DNA of 64,000 bases, taken from positions 3,338,994-3,402,993 of the forward strand of contig NZ_LT906662.1 of assembly GCF_900205865.1 (NCBI RefSeq), in the 5' to 3' direction. Positions 27,732 through 36,934 of this stretch are shown here, piece after piece. Position numbers and translations under genes: made by a program. The notes below the pieces were generated by a model. It had not been told where the DNA came from. It did no database searches and saw only the letters and a list, made by a program, of their open reading frames with translations. Source of the stretch: Thermoanaerobacterium sp. RBIITD (GTDB taxonomy: Bacteria > Bacillota > Thermoanaerobacteria > Thermoanaerobacterales > Thermoanaerobacteraceae). Every line of letters starts with the position of its first letter. Positions within the stretch are counted from its first letter, which is position 1.

Positions 27732-28937
27732 ATGAATATTTTAAGTTTAATTGTTGAATATAATCCACTTCACAATGGCCATGTATATCATATTAAAAAG
27801 TCAAAAGAAGTAACTAAGGCTAATTACGTTATAGCCATAATGAGCGGTAATTTTGTGCAAAGGGGAATACCCTCAATAATTGATAAATGGTCAAGAACAA
27901 AAATGGCGATTTTATCAGGTATCGACCTAGTAATAGAATTACCGGTTATATATGCAGTATCAACTGCTGAAAAATTTGCATATGGTGCAATTAAATTGCT
28001 TGATTCATTGAATATAGTTGATTATGTTTCATTTGGAAGTGAAAATGGTTCAATTGAAGATTTATATAATATAGCTAAATTTTTGGTTGAAGAACCGGAA
28101 CAATATAAATTATTTTTAAAAGAGCAGCTAAGACTTGGAATTACATTTGCTAAAGCCAGAGAAATAGCATTAAATAGGTTTTTAGGACCAAAAATTAGTA
28201 AAATTATAAAAGACCCAAATAATATACTTGGGGTTGAATATTTGAAAAGCCTCATAAGATTAAAGAGCAATATAAAACCTATAACTATAAAGAGATATGG
28301 GCCAGGTTATAATTCTACGGAAACCGTTAATTCTTTTGCAAGTGCAAATTATTTGAGAAAAAACATTATAAATAAAAGTTTTTCAGTACTTAATAATTTT
28401 ATGCCTAAATATTCTACTGATATTTTAGAATATTGTATTAGTAATGGTTTTGGGCCTGTTACACTAGATAATTTTAGCAGTATAATCATATACTTATTAA
28501 GAAACAATTATAATTTAAATAGTGTTTTTGACATAACGGAGGGCCTTCAAAATCGCATATATATGGCCTCACGTAATTGTGGCAATATCTCAGAACTAAT
28601 CAAAAATATAAAATCAAAAAGATACACTGAAAGCAGGATAAGAAGAATATTATTACATGTTCTACTTGGTATAAATTCTAAACTATATACTTCTTATGAT
28701 GGCCCTAATTATATAAGAGTTTTAGGTTTTAATAAAAAAGGATTAGAATTAATGAAAATGATAAAAGCTAAGTCAACTTTGCCTTTAATAACAAAAGTTT
28801 CAAATTATAAAAAAATATTAAATGATTCTTTAATGTTTGAAAGAGACCTATTTGCAACAGATATCTATTCCCTTTCATTTAAAAAAAGCTCCAATGCTGG
28901 TCTTGATTTTACACGTGAAATAATTATGCTAAAATAA
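27732..28937 (+). CDS. tmcAL: tRNA(Met) cytidine acetate ligase TmcAL
   Basis: Makes N4-acetylcytidine at the wobble base of elongator tRNA-Met from acetate and ATP. 401 residues. Nucleotidylyltransferase motif EYNPLHNGHVYH (HxGH) at about 9-20; SGNFVQRGIPSI and RWSRTKMA-like DKWSRTKMA follow. Formerly YlbM. Placement beside ackA/pta fits its acetate requirement, though this order is also simply conserved with ylbJ and coaD. Confidence 0.93.
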   Translation: MNILSLIVEYNPLHNGHVYHIKKSKEVTKANYVIAIMSGNFVQRGIPSIIDKWSRTKMAILSGIDLVIELPVIYAVSTAEKFAYGAIKLLDSLNIVDYVSFGSENGSIEDLYNIAKFLVEEPEQYKLFLKEQLRLGITFAKAREIALNRFLGPKISKIIKDPNNILGVEYLKSLIRLKSNIKPITIKRYGPGYNSTETVNSFASANYLRKNIINKSFSVLNNFMPKYSTDILEYCISNGFGPVTLDNFSSIIIYLLRNNYNLNSVFDITEGLQNRIYMASRNCGNISELIKNIKSKRYTESRIRRILLHVLLGINSKLYTSYDGPNYIRVLGFNKKGLELMKMIKAKSTLPLITKVSNYKKILNDSLMFERDLFATDIYSLSFKKSSNAGLDFTREIIMLK

Positions 28938-28998
28938 TCATTTTATTATCCTCCATAAAATAAATATATAATATGGAATCATTAAAGGGGGATAAATC

Positions 28999-30168
28999 TT
29001 GAATATCAAAAAATTAAATCATGGGATGTTGATTATTTTAATTTTATTCGCGGTTCTGTCAATTATAATCTTCCCAGGTAACTCCCTCAAAGCTGCAAAA
29101 AGTGGAATTAACTTATGGCTATTTACCGTGTTTCCGGCATTATTGCCCTTCTTTATAGGTTCAGAATTATTATTACAATTGGGATTTGTTTTTACTTTTG
29201 GAAAATTGTTAGAACCAGTAATGAGACCTATTTTCAAGGTTCCGGGAAGTGGCTCATTTGCAATGGCAGTAGGATATACTTCCGGTTATCCAATTGGTGC
29301 TCAGATTATAGCAAGACTGTGGGAAGAAAAGATGATAAATACTATTGAAGCAGAGAGATTGATGACATTTTGTAACAATTCTGGTCCCTTATTCATGTTA
29401 GGTGCAGTAGCAATGGGAATGTTTAATAGCCCTAAAGTTGGTTACATATTAATGATATCAAATTATATGGGTGCAATGACAACAGGTCTTATTTTTAGAA
29501 ACTACAAACAAAAAGTTCAAGGCAAAATAAATATAAATTCTGTTAATAATTTTTATAAAAAAAATAAACAAGAAAATGCTAAAAATTTTGGAAATATACT
29601 TGGTGATGCTGTTAAATCCTCAATGAATACAATGCTACTAATAGGAGGATATATCATTATTTTTTCTGTTTTGATTGAATTTTTAAGAGTATACGGAATT
29701 ATAAGTATACTTGGGAAATTGGTTTCTCCAATCTTTATATCATTGGGATTCGATAAAAATATAATATCCGGTTATATAAGTGGTCTTATGGAAATAACGA
29801 TTGGTTCTAAACTTATAAGCCAATCAACAGCACCCTTATATCAAAAAGTAATATTGATAAGCTCAATATTGGCTTGGGGAGGTTTTTCAACACATGGGCA
29901 AGTACTTGGAGTTATTAGTAAAGCAAAAATAAGTTATGCACCATATTTTTTAGCAAAAATTATTCATAGTATTTTAGCAGCATTATATTCTTATTTCATT
30001 CTTAAATTCATCGATATTGGCGAATCCTCCATAGCACCAGTATTTTATCAATATAATTTGTCTTATATGTTTAATGTTTTTCAATTATCGTCATTTATTC
30101 TCATTATTTCAATTTTAATATTTATCTTAATATCATATATGTTTGCATTAATACATAAAGGGACATAA
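28999..30168 (+). CDS. ylbJ: Sporulation integral membrane protein YlbJ
   Basis: 389 residues with about 8-9 membrane helices and nucleoside-recognition (Gate) domains; Bacillus YlbJ is needed for spore heat resistance. TTG start with AAGGGGGAT seven bases upstream. NSGPLFMLGAVAMGMF and SPIFISLGFDK are typical conserved patches. It follows tmcAL and converges on the next gene with no space; no terminator is evident. Confidence 0.93.
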   Translation: MNIKKLNHGMLIILILFAVLSIIIFPGNSLKAAKSGINLWLFTVFPALLPFFIGSELLLQLGFVFTFGKLLEPVMRPIFKVPGSGSFAMAVGYTSGYPIGAQIIARLWEEKMINTIEAERLMTFCNNSGPLFMLGAVAMGMFNSPKVGYILMISNYMGAMTTGLIFRNYKQKVQGKININSVNNFYKKNKQENAKNFGNILGDAVKSSMNTMLLIGGYIIIFSVLIEFLRVYGIISILGKLVSPIFISLGFDKNIISGYISGLMEITIGSKLISQSTAPLYQKVILISSILAWGGFSTHGQVLGVISKAKISYAPYFLAKIIHSILAALYSYFILKFIDIGESSIAPVFYQYNLSYMFNVFQLSSFILIISILIFILISYMFALIHKGT

Positions 30169-30633
30169 TTATTTAATGCCCCTTAATTCATTTCTATTGT
30201 TTTTAATAGTATTAAGTAGATCGGTAATATTTTTTTCAAGATTACCCAATAGTTCATCTGCATAATCTTTGCTGCCTAATCTTATTTCTTTTGCATTTGA
30301 TTGTGCTTGAGATATTATTTCAGATGCTTTTTTCTCGGCATTTTTAACAATTTCGCTTTCGTTAACCATTTGTTTTATTCTTTGTTCAGCTTCTTTTATA
30401 ATTGTCTCGGCATCTTGCTGTGCTTCTATTAATATCTTTTGCTTTTCTTGTTTTATCCATTCTGCTCTTTTCAATTCGTCGGGTATTTTTATTCTAATCT
30501 GTTTTATAAGTTCAAGCAACTCTTCTTTATTTACAATTGCTTTTTGCGATAATGGAATTGTAGAACTCTTTTCAATATAATCTTCCAGTGTTTCTAACAA
30601 ACTTAAAACTTCAAGATTTTCAGTTTCTTCCAT
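30169..30633 (-). CDS. Coiled-coil protein of unknown function downstream of coaD
   Basis: 154 residues, mostly charged alpha-helix with a strong coiled coil at about 55-150 (AQQDAETIIKEAEQRIKQMV). Resembles ATP-synthase b/E-subunit or DivIVA-like helices, which may explain automatic names such as V-type ATPase subunit; that name should not be taken literally. No membrane helix. 12 bases after coaD, a conserved neighbour in related Clostridia. Function unknown. Confidence 0.75.
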   Translation of the reverse strand: MEETENLEVLSLLETLEDYIEKSSTIPLSQKAIVNKEELLELIKQIRIKIPDELKRAEWIKQEKQKILIEAQQDAETIIKEAEQRIKQMVNESEIVKNAEKKASEIISQAQSNAKEIRLGSKDYADELLGNLEKNITDLLNTIKNNRNELRGIK

Positions 30634-30645
30634 GTGTTTTCCCCC

Positions 30646-31125
30646 TTATTTTTTTAATTTTTTAAAAATATGTCTAATTACAGTGTCTGGAACAAGATCA
30701 GATAAACACCCCCCAAAACTAGCAACTTCTTTTACAACACTTGAGCTCAAGTAGCCGTATTTATTACTTGTCATAAAAAAAATTGTTTCAATCTCTGGAT
30801 TTAATTTCTTATTAATAAGTGCCATTTGAAATTCATATTCAAAATCCGAAATCATTCTTAATCCTTTTACTATAATCTTTGAATTAACTTTTTCAAGATA
30901 ATCAATGAGGAGCCCCGAAAAACAATCTATTTCAACATTGCCAATATCATTGGTCACCTCTTTTAACAACTCCACCCGTTCTTCAACTGAAAACATTGGA
31001 TTTTTTGATGGATTAACTAAAACTGCGACTATTAATTTATCAAATACCTTTGAAGCTCTTTTTATAATGTCAAGATGTCCGTTTGTAACCGGGTCAAAAC
31101 TACCCGGATATACCGCAATCTTCAT
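30646..31125 (-). CDS. coaD: Phosphopantetheine adenylyltransferase
   Basis: Penultimate step of coenzyme A synthesis. 159 residues. [13 protein letters not shown] gives the (T/H)xGH motif at about 9-21; [13 protein letters not shown] near 125. ATG 31125 with GGAGG; the upstream frame is the end of rsmD. Overlaps rsmD by 26 bases. Confidence 0.98.
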   Translation of the reverse strand: MKIAVYPGSFDPVTNGHLDIIKRASKVFDKLIVAVLVNPSKNPMFSVEERVELLKEVTNDIGNVEIDCFSGLLIDYLEKVNSKIIVKGLRMISDFEYEFQMALINKKLNPEIETIFFMTSNKYGYLSSSVVKEVASFGGCLSDLVPDTVIRHIFKKLKK

Positions 31126-31678
31126 GTGTGACCTCCTTATAAAATGTAAGTCTTGTTTCACCATATTTTTGTTCTCTTAATTTTTTTAAATTACCATAAG
31201 TATCATCTAAAATATCCTTCTTATGATGCTCAACAATTATATATCCATTATCACTGAGTATTTTATAGTCACTAATTTTATTTAAAGGTTCTACATATAA
31301 TTTTTGATAATATGGAGGATCTATGTATATAATATCGAAATTTATATCCATCTCTTTAAAATAATTTAGTGCATAATTCGCATCCATATGCAATATTTTA
31401 GCGTTTTCCGTTGATTCAAGTACTTTTATATTTTCTTTTATATATTTAATATTATTATATACTTTTTCTACAAAGTAGCAAATAGCTGCCCCCCTACTTA
31501 ATGCTTCAATTCCAATATTTCCTGTTCCTGCAAATAAATCTAAAAACCTTGATTCTATAATGTCTGAACCAATCATATTAAAAAGTGCTTCCTTTACCAT
31601 GTCAGATGTTGGTCTTATTTTTTTCCCTGAAGGACATTTGAGTTTTCTTCCCTTTGCAATTCCAGATACGATCCTCAA
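31100..31678 (-). CDS. rsmD: 16S rRNA (guanine-966-N2)-methyltransferase
   Basis: 192 residues. [12 protein letters not shown] start, SAM motif [15 protein letters not shown] (about 43-57) and catalytic IYIDPPY (about 117-123). TTG start behind GGGAGGTG. An IS110 element lies immediately upstream and probably replaced the native upstream context. Confidence 0.97.
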   Translation of the reverse strand: MRIVSGIAKGRKLKCPSGKKIRPTSDMVKEALFNMIGSDIIESRFLDLFAGTGNIGIEALSRGAAICYFVEKVYNNIKYIKENIKVLESTENAKILHMDANYALNYFKEMDINFDIIYIDPPYYQKLYVEPLNKISDYKILSDNGYIIVEHHKKDILDDTYGNLKKLREQKYGETRLTFYKEVTHEDCGISG

Positions 31679-31730
31679 AATTTCACCTCCCTCTATAATC
31701 CTTGATTTTCTTTTAATATCTCACTCATTC

Positions 31731-33001
31731 TCAGATTCTCACGATCTTCAAAGAAGCCATCATGTATATCAAGTCGTATTTTACTCCTTTTTTCAGTATG
31801 GCAAAAAATATTCTGATTAGCTTGCAGCATAATACTATCATTGATTGTTTCTTTTTTAGCGGGTTTTCTTTTCTTGTGGTGTAGTATTTGTGCAATTTCT
31901 GAAATTCTTTATTGTTTGCAAGTATGGGCATCACCATTTTGTACAGGGCACTTCTTAAACTTCTTAGTCCTCTTTTGCTTATGGTGGTTTGCCCTTTATG
32001 CTGCCCTGAACTATTCTCAACCAGATTGTAACCCGCAAGCTTCTGGATTTGTTTTGGATGCTCATATCTTGTTATATCGCCAACTTCAGCAATAAATGTT
32101 GCTGCTGTTATTACTCCTACACCTTTTATACCTAGCATTTCACTAGCACCAGGTATTTACATAAAAACTCTTCTATTTTGCTTTCTATTTTTTTAAACTG
32201 CTTTACAAGCATTTCGTACTGTTCAAGTATAACTTTTATCTCTATCTCTGCCATCTCAATGCCATCTCTTTTACCAACACTTTCACTGGCAGCTTCTATA
32301 AGCTTTAAAGCCCTCTTTATACCTACCGCACGATTAACTTCCTTCTTCCAAGCTGCAAGTATTTCCTCAGCTCCAATCCCTAATATCTTTGCAGGCGTTG
32401 GAAATTCTTTTAATGTTATCAGTGCCGCTTTCCCTTCCCAATCCGCAAAAACTTTATTAAACTCAGGGAAATATATATCTAGCCATCTTGCAACCCGGTT
32501 CATTATCTTATTTAAGTCTTTTGTAAGCCTTTCCCTTATGTCCACTGCAATTCTAAGCTCGCTGTATATACCCTCAGGTATATTAGGTTCAACATATCTT
32601 CCATCTTTAACTAGCATTGCAATTGTCTTAGGGTCTTTCCTGTCATTTTTAGTTGGCGAGTTATCATCAAATTCCTTACTTCTCTTTACGTGAAATGGAT
32701 TTACCAGTACCACCTTATGGCTCTTATCACTAAGAAACTGTGCAAAGCAGAGCCAATAATGGTCTGTTGGTTCCATACCAACCATCAGATGCTCTTTGTT
32801 GCTTTTATTCATAATCTCTGCAGCCCATTTAAAGAATCTTTCCATTCCATCACTGTCATTGCTAAATTCAATACGCTTACCGTATTCTATTCCTCTAAAA
32901 TCAAAAGCTCTTGCGTGGTGTGTCTCTTTAGCAATGTCTACACCTACAATTAATGTCTTTTCTGTTATTTGCAATATCTTTAAATTTTGGTTATACTTCA
33001 T
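31731..33001 (-). pseudogene. IS110-family transposase, frameshifted
   Basis: DEDD-type RuvC-like N-terminal domain (GVDIAKETHHARAFDF at about 19-34, DRKDPKTIA near 120) and C-terminal Transposase_20 domain (LGIKGVGVITAATFIAEVGD, SGQHKGQTTISKRG with the catalytic-Ser-type region). A missing A in an A-run near 32150 breaks the frame: reading FLCKYLVLVKC-stop instead of FLCK-IPGASEMLGIKG. The C-terminus may also be altered, since another frame stays open to 31693. ATG 33001 follows GGAGG. Programmed shifting is not usual for this family, so I treat it as inactive. Confidence 0.85.
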
Positions 33002-33006
33002 ATTAG

Positions 33007-33075
33007 GTACCTCCTTGTTATTTGAGAGTCGTGTTACGATGAACAATCGACATCTTGTATTTTATCAGGAGGTAC
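33007..33075 (-). promoter_or_regulatory. Leader hairpin sequestering the transposase ribosome binding site
   Basis: GTACCTCCT (33067-33075) pairs perfectly with AGGAGGTAC (33007-33015), which contains the Shine-Dalgarno sequence of the transposase. Transcripts entering from outside would fold the site shut, a known way for insertion sequences to limit transposase synthesis. Confidence 0.6.
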
Positions 33076-33246
33076 TTTTTATTTCAAATCTTATATTTTT
33101 TTATTACAGGAATGCTCCAATAATAAAATATTTTAGCATATTTTACGATTAGATACAAAAAAATGTATAAATTATTTGAAATATGGACAATAATATAATC
33201 GGGAAAACAATTTCCCCAAAATTCTTCCTTCAATTTCTCCTCTCCC

Positions 33247-33272
33247 AATCCAGGTAGTTTACTACCTGGATT
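33247..33272. repeat. Perfect 11-base inverted repeat upstream of IS110 transposase
   Basis: AATCCAGGTAG-TTTA-CTACCTGGATT. No clear T tract on either side, so not an obvious terminator. It may be part of the IS110 left end or a structural RNA. Confidence 0.6.
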
Positions 33273-33283
33273 ATTATATGTAT

Positions 33284-33312
33284 AAAAGGGCATCCAAGAA
33301 GGCTGCCCTTTT
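33284..33312 (-). terminator. Terminator of SASP gene 1
   Basis: AAAAGGGCA / TGCCCTTTT stem with a short loop just after the stop codon. Confidence 0.75.
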
Positions 33313-33315
33313 TAT

Positions 33316-33543
33316 TTATTTTATTGTTCCATTGTTAGCAATCTGGCTTTCTGCCATCTGGATCATCTTTCTTACCATGTGTCCACCTACAGCGCCGCAA
33401 TCACGAGATGTAAGTGTTCCCCAATAACCATCAGCTGGAGGATTTATTCCAAGTTCATTTGCTATTTCATATTTCCATTTACTCATAGCTTGTTTCGCTT
33501 CTCTCACTACAAGAGGATTTTTGGTTTCTGAACCTACTGCCAT
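33316..33543 (-). CDS. Alpha/beta-type small acid-soluble spore protein 1
   Basis: 75 residues that coat and protect spore DNA. Conserved EIANELGI (GPR protease site region) and SRDCGAVGGHMVRKMI. ATG 33543 after GGAGGTGAT. Differs from SASP 2 at only three positions. Own terminator; I could not find a convincing sigma-G promoter upstream. Confidence 0.95.
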   Translation of the reverse strand: MAVGSETKNPLVVREAKQAMSKWKYEIANELGINPPADGYWGTLTSRDCGAVGGHMVRKMIQMAESQIANNGTIK

Positions 33544-33638
33544 TTTTATCACCTCCATTTAATGATTTCATTATTAATTTAACCATATACGCTGTATATA
33601 TACCTGTTAATATTTACATATATACTAACAAATAAATA

Positions 33639-33665
33639 AAAAGGATATCCCGAAGGATATCCTTT
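33639..33665 (-). terminator. Terminator of SASP gene 2
   Basis: AAAAGGATATCC-CGA-GGATATCCTTTT: long, near-perfect stem with U-rich 3' side, immediately after the SASP 2 stop. Confidence 0.85.
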
Positions 33666-33669
33666 TTAT

Positions 33670-33897
33670 TTATTTTATTGTACCTTTATTAGCAATCTGG
33701 CTTTCTGCCATCTGGATCATCTTTTTTACCATGTTTCCACCTACAGCACCGCAATCACGAGATGTAAGTGTTCCCCAATAACCATCAGCTGGAGGATTTA
33801 TTCCAAGCTCATTTGCTATTTCATATTTCCATTTGCTCATAGCTTGCTTGGCTTCTCTCACTACAAGAGGATTTTTAGTTTCTGAACCTACTGCCAT
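33670..33897 (-). CDS. Alpha/beta-type small acid-soluble spore protein 2
   Basis: 75 residues, almost identical to SASP 1 (Asn, Lys, Lys replace His, Arg, Asn in the last third). ATG 33897 with GGAGGTGAT. The pair is a recent tandem duplication or is kept alike by gene conversion. The separate terminator suggests separate transcription. Confidence 0.95.
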   Translation of the reverse strand: MAVGSETKNPLVVREAKQAMSKWKYEIANELGINPPADGYWGTLTSRDCGAVGGNMVKKMIQMAESQIANKGTIK

Positions 33898-34004
33898 TTT
33901 TATCACCTCCATTTGCTTTTGTATTATTAATTTAACCAAAAGCAAATTTAATAAACTATAATTTTATTAGCAAAAATGTATAAAGATGATATAAATGGTT
34001 TATT

Positions 34005-34847
34005 TTAATCTAATGCAAAAAAAACGCCGACAGCAGATGGACCAGCATGTACACCAGCTGAACAACCTGCTCTATTTTTTATAAATTTTGTTACCCCAAA
34101 TTCATTTCTTAAGGCATATTCTATTTCATTCATAAACTCTTCTCTATCTGAATGCAATAATCCTATTTCTTTATTTTCAAAATTAATTTTAGTCTCTTTC
34201 ATGTAATTTATTATCCATTTTATTGCATTCTTTCGCCCCCTGACTTTGTCCTTAATTGCTAATTCTCCATCATTATTTACTATAATAGGCTTTATACTTA
34301 GTATACTTCCCAGTAAAGCTTGTGACTTTTTTAAACGTCCACCTCTATATAGATAATCTAAAGAATCAAAAATCATGATATATCTCATCTTAGGAATCAT
34401 ATCATTTATCTTTTTTATAATTTCATCATATGCTTTTCCGTCTTTTGCCATTTTTGCTGCCTCAAGCACAATAAATCCATTACCAAGAGAAAAATTTTTC
34501 GAATCTATTACAGTAATTTTATCAGTATTCAAATTATACTTTGCAATCAATGCAGATTGATATGTACCGCTTAATTTGGAAGATAATATAAGACAAATAA
34601 TCTTATCATAACTCTTTAATAAATCATTAAAAACATCCATAAATTCTATAGGTGAAATTTGTGATGTTGACGGAATCTTGCCTGAATTTATAAGGTTATA
34701 AAATTCGTCTTTTTTTAAATCAATTCCATCTTTGTATGATACATCATCAATATTTATTGTTAATGGAACAACATAAATATTATATATTTTTACTAGGTCA
34801 TCCGGTATATCTGTTACGCTATCTGTTACAATTGCAATTTTACTCAT
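34005..34847 (-). CDS. DegV family fatty-acid-binding protein (FakB type)
   Basis: 280 residues. Presents a fatty acid to the kinase FakA for acyl-phosphate formation. Opens KIAIVTDSVTDIPDDLV; GKIPSTSQISP carries the conserved T-S fatty-acid carboxylate motif; RGGRLKKSQALLGSIL and HAGPSAVGVFF are family hallmarks. ATG 34847 preferred because DegV proteins start at MxKIAIVTDS. Closely follows recG and fakA, supporting a working FakA-FakB pair. Confidence 0.9.
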   Translation of the reverse strand: MSKIAIVTDSVTDIPDDLVKIYNIYVVPLTINIDDVSYKDGIDLKKDEFYNLINSGKIPSTSQISPIEFMDVFNDLLKSYDKIICLILSSKLSGTYQSALIAKYNLNTDKITVIDSKNFSLGNGFIVLEAAKMAKDGKAYDEIIKKINDMIPKMRYIMIFDSLDYLYRGGRLKKSQALLGSILSIKPIIVNNDGELAIKDKVRGRKNAIKWIINYMKETKINFENKEIGLLHSDREEFMNEIEYALRNEFGVTKFIKNRAGCSAGVHAGPSAVGVFFALD

Positions 34848-34876
34848 GGTAACTATCATTCCCTTCTTCTAAAAAA

Positions 34877-36925
34877 TCAATTTAAAATAATTCCATCAAG
34901 TTTATCTTTAAATTGTTTTAACAATTCATTTTTTATGCTAGAATGTGCATTAAGTGTAAAATCATTATTAATAATTTCTTCAACTGATTTTTGCGCCTTT
35001 TTCAATATATCAATGTCTTCAAAAATGTTCGCTATCTTTAATTCAGGTAAACCATGCTGTTTTACACCAAAAAATTCACCTGGTCCTCTAATTTCAAGGT
35101 CCTTTTCGGCAATTTTAAATCCATCATTTGTTTCAGTCATTACCTTTAATCTCTTTTTTGTTATATCAGAGTACGAATATGCAATAAGTATACAATATGA
35201 TTGATATGTAGACCTACCGACACGTCCTCTTAATTGATGTAATTGAGCTAATCCAAATCTTTCCGCATTTTCAATAACCATTACAGTGGCATTCGGAACA
35301 TTTACACCGACTTCAATAACTGTCGTTGAGACAAGTATGTCTATCTGTCCATCAACAAAATCATACATTATTCGATTTTTATCATTTTGCGTCATTCCAC
35401 CATGTATTAGACCTACTTTGTAGTCTTTAAAAATGCCTTTATATATTTCATTATATACGATTTCAGCTGACTTTGCATTTATCACCTCAGACTCTTCTAT
35501 TAGTGGACAAACTATATACGCCTGCCTTCCTTTTTTGATTTCATTAATAACAAATTTATATGCTCTTTCCCTTAAGGATGAACTAATAACATATGTTTCT
35601 ATTTTTTTTCTGCCTGGTGGCAATTCATCAATTATCGATATGTCAAGGTCTCCATATAACATTAAAGCAAGTGTCCTTGGAATTGGCGTTGCTGTCATTA
35701 CAAGTACATCTGTCTGTTTCCCCTTTTCCTTGAACATAGCTCTTTGATGTACTCCAAATCTATGTTGTTCATCGGTAATGCAAAGGCCAAGATTTTTAAA
35801 TTTTACATTGTCTTCAATTATTGAATGAGTGCCAACTACAATATCAATATCCCCATTTTTAATTTTTTCAAGTATTTCATTTCTTCTTTTTGTACTGATG
35901 CTCCCTGTTAACAATTCAATTTTAATGTTAAACTTTTTATATAATTCATAAAGTGTAGCAAAATGCTGTTTTGCGAGTATCTCCGTTGGTGCCATTATTG
36001 ACGCCTGATATTTATTCATAACAGCAACATACATTGCAATCGCTGCTATAATAGTTTTTCCTGATCCTACATCACCCTGTAAAAGCCGATTCATAATTTT
36101 CCCAGAATACATATCATTTAATATTTCATCTAATACACGTTCCTGTGCATTAGTTAGCTTAAAATGTAAACTTCTTAGGAATTCGGTCAGGTCTATAGGA
36201 TTGAATTTTATTCCATCTCTAAAAGATTTATATTTATTTTTGATTAAGTTTAATCCAAGCTGTAAAAGGAAAAATTCCTGAAATATAAGTCTATATTTTG
36301 ATTTTTTTAATAAATCTTCAGTTTTAGGAAAATGAATATTTCTTATTGCATCTTTTATATTAATAAGATTATATTTTCTCAAGAAAGTTTCATCAAAAAT
36401 TTCCTCTATATTATCTATATTTTCATTTATAACATTAAAAATTATATTCCTAAGAACTTTTTGGCTTAAACCATCTGTCAGCTTATATATCGGGACTATC
36501 CTTCCTGTATTTACATTTATCAACTCACTTTTTTCCATTATAGGATTTTCTATACATATCTGACCATATTTATATGATACTTTTCCATTTATGATATATT
36601 CCTCACCTAGTTTAAAATTATTTTTTATATACGGTTGGTTATACCAAATTAATTCAACTGCCCCGGTGCCATCTTTTACAGGTATTTTTGTAATAGTTAA
36701 TCTTCTCACTTTATATTCTCTTGCATTTCCTGCTATACATGCCTTAAATGTTTGTTTTTCATCTATTTTGAGTTCATCTATTTTCATGATGTTTGAGCGA
36801 TTATCATAATCTTTTGGATAGTATTCAAGTGCATCATTGACAGTTTCAATTCCTATTTTTTTTAAAATATTGGCTCTTCTAGGTCCAACACCTTTTACAT
36901 ATTGTATTGGCTTATCAAGGTTCAT
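34877..36925 (-). CDS. recG: ATP-dependent DNA helicase RecG
   Basis: Branch-migrating helicase that remodels stalled forks and Holliday junctions. 682 residues, family length. N-terminal wedge/OB domain (about 50-150), Walker A LLQGDVGSGKTIIA (about 280), DEQH box (ITDEQHRFG), TATPIPRT, and C-terminal QLRGRVGRS motif VI. Between fakA and the DegV gene. Confidence 0.98.
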   Translation of the reverse strand: MNLDKPIQYVKGVGPRRANILKKIGIETVNDALEYYPKDYDNRSNIMKIDELKIDEKQTFKACIAGNAREYKVRRLTITKIPVKDGTGAVELIWYNQPYIKNNFKLGEEYIINGKVSYKYGQICIENPIMEKSELINVNTGRIVPIYKLTDGLSQKVLRNIIFNVINENIDNIEEIFDETFLRKYNLINIKDAIRNIHFPKTEDLLKKSKYRLIFQEFFLLQLGLNLIKNKYKSFRDGIKFNPIDLTEFLRSLHFKLTNAQERVLDEILNDMYSGKIMNRLLQGDVGSGKTIIAAIAMYVAVMNKYQASIMAPTEILAKQHFATLYELYKKFNIKIELLTGSISTKRRNEILEKIKNGDIDIVVGTHSIIEDNVKFKNLGLCITDEQHRFGVHQRAMFKEKGKQTDVLVMTATPIPRTLALMLYGDLDISIIDELPPGRKKIETYVISSSLRERAYKFVINEIKKGRQAYIVCPLIEESEVINAKSAEIVYNEIYKGIFKDYKVGLIHGGMTQNDKNRIMYDFVDGQIDILVSTTVIEVGVNVPNATVMVIENAERFGLAQLHQLRGRVGRSTYQSYCILIAYSYSDITKKRLKVMTETNDGFKIAEKDLEIRGPGEFFGVKQHGLPELKIANIFEDIDILKKAQKSVEEIINNDFTLNAHSSIKNELLKQFKDKLDGIILN

Positions 36926-36934
36926 AATATCACC

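Larger units (their letters stand above)
31693..33283 (-). mobile_element. IS110-family insertion sequence (limits approximate)
   Basis: Transposase gene plus a long noncoding 5' part, inserted between rsmD and the SASP genes. IS110 elements lack terminal inverted repeats, so the exact ends cannot be read; the outer bounds are the rsmD ribosome binding site and the SASP terminator. The 5' noncoding part (33002-33283) holds an SD-sequestering hairpin, a perfect 11-base inverted repeat and otherwise AT-rich sequence. Confidence 0.75.

Noticed and set aside
31693..31770. Alternative C-terminal reading frame of the IS110 transposase (LDIHDGFFEDRENL...)
   Set aside because: It stays open to 31693 but I could not decide whether it is the ancestral transposase end or host sequence, so it is not listed as a gene.
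33084..33293. 69-codon open frame before SASP 1 terminator
   Set aside because: It starts inside the terminator hairpin with no ribosome binding site and looks like AT-rich noncoding IS sequence.
33898..34004. Sigma-G promoter upstream of SASP 2
   Set aside because: Expected from SASP biology, but no convincing -35/-10 pair was found here or upstream of SASP 1.
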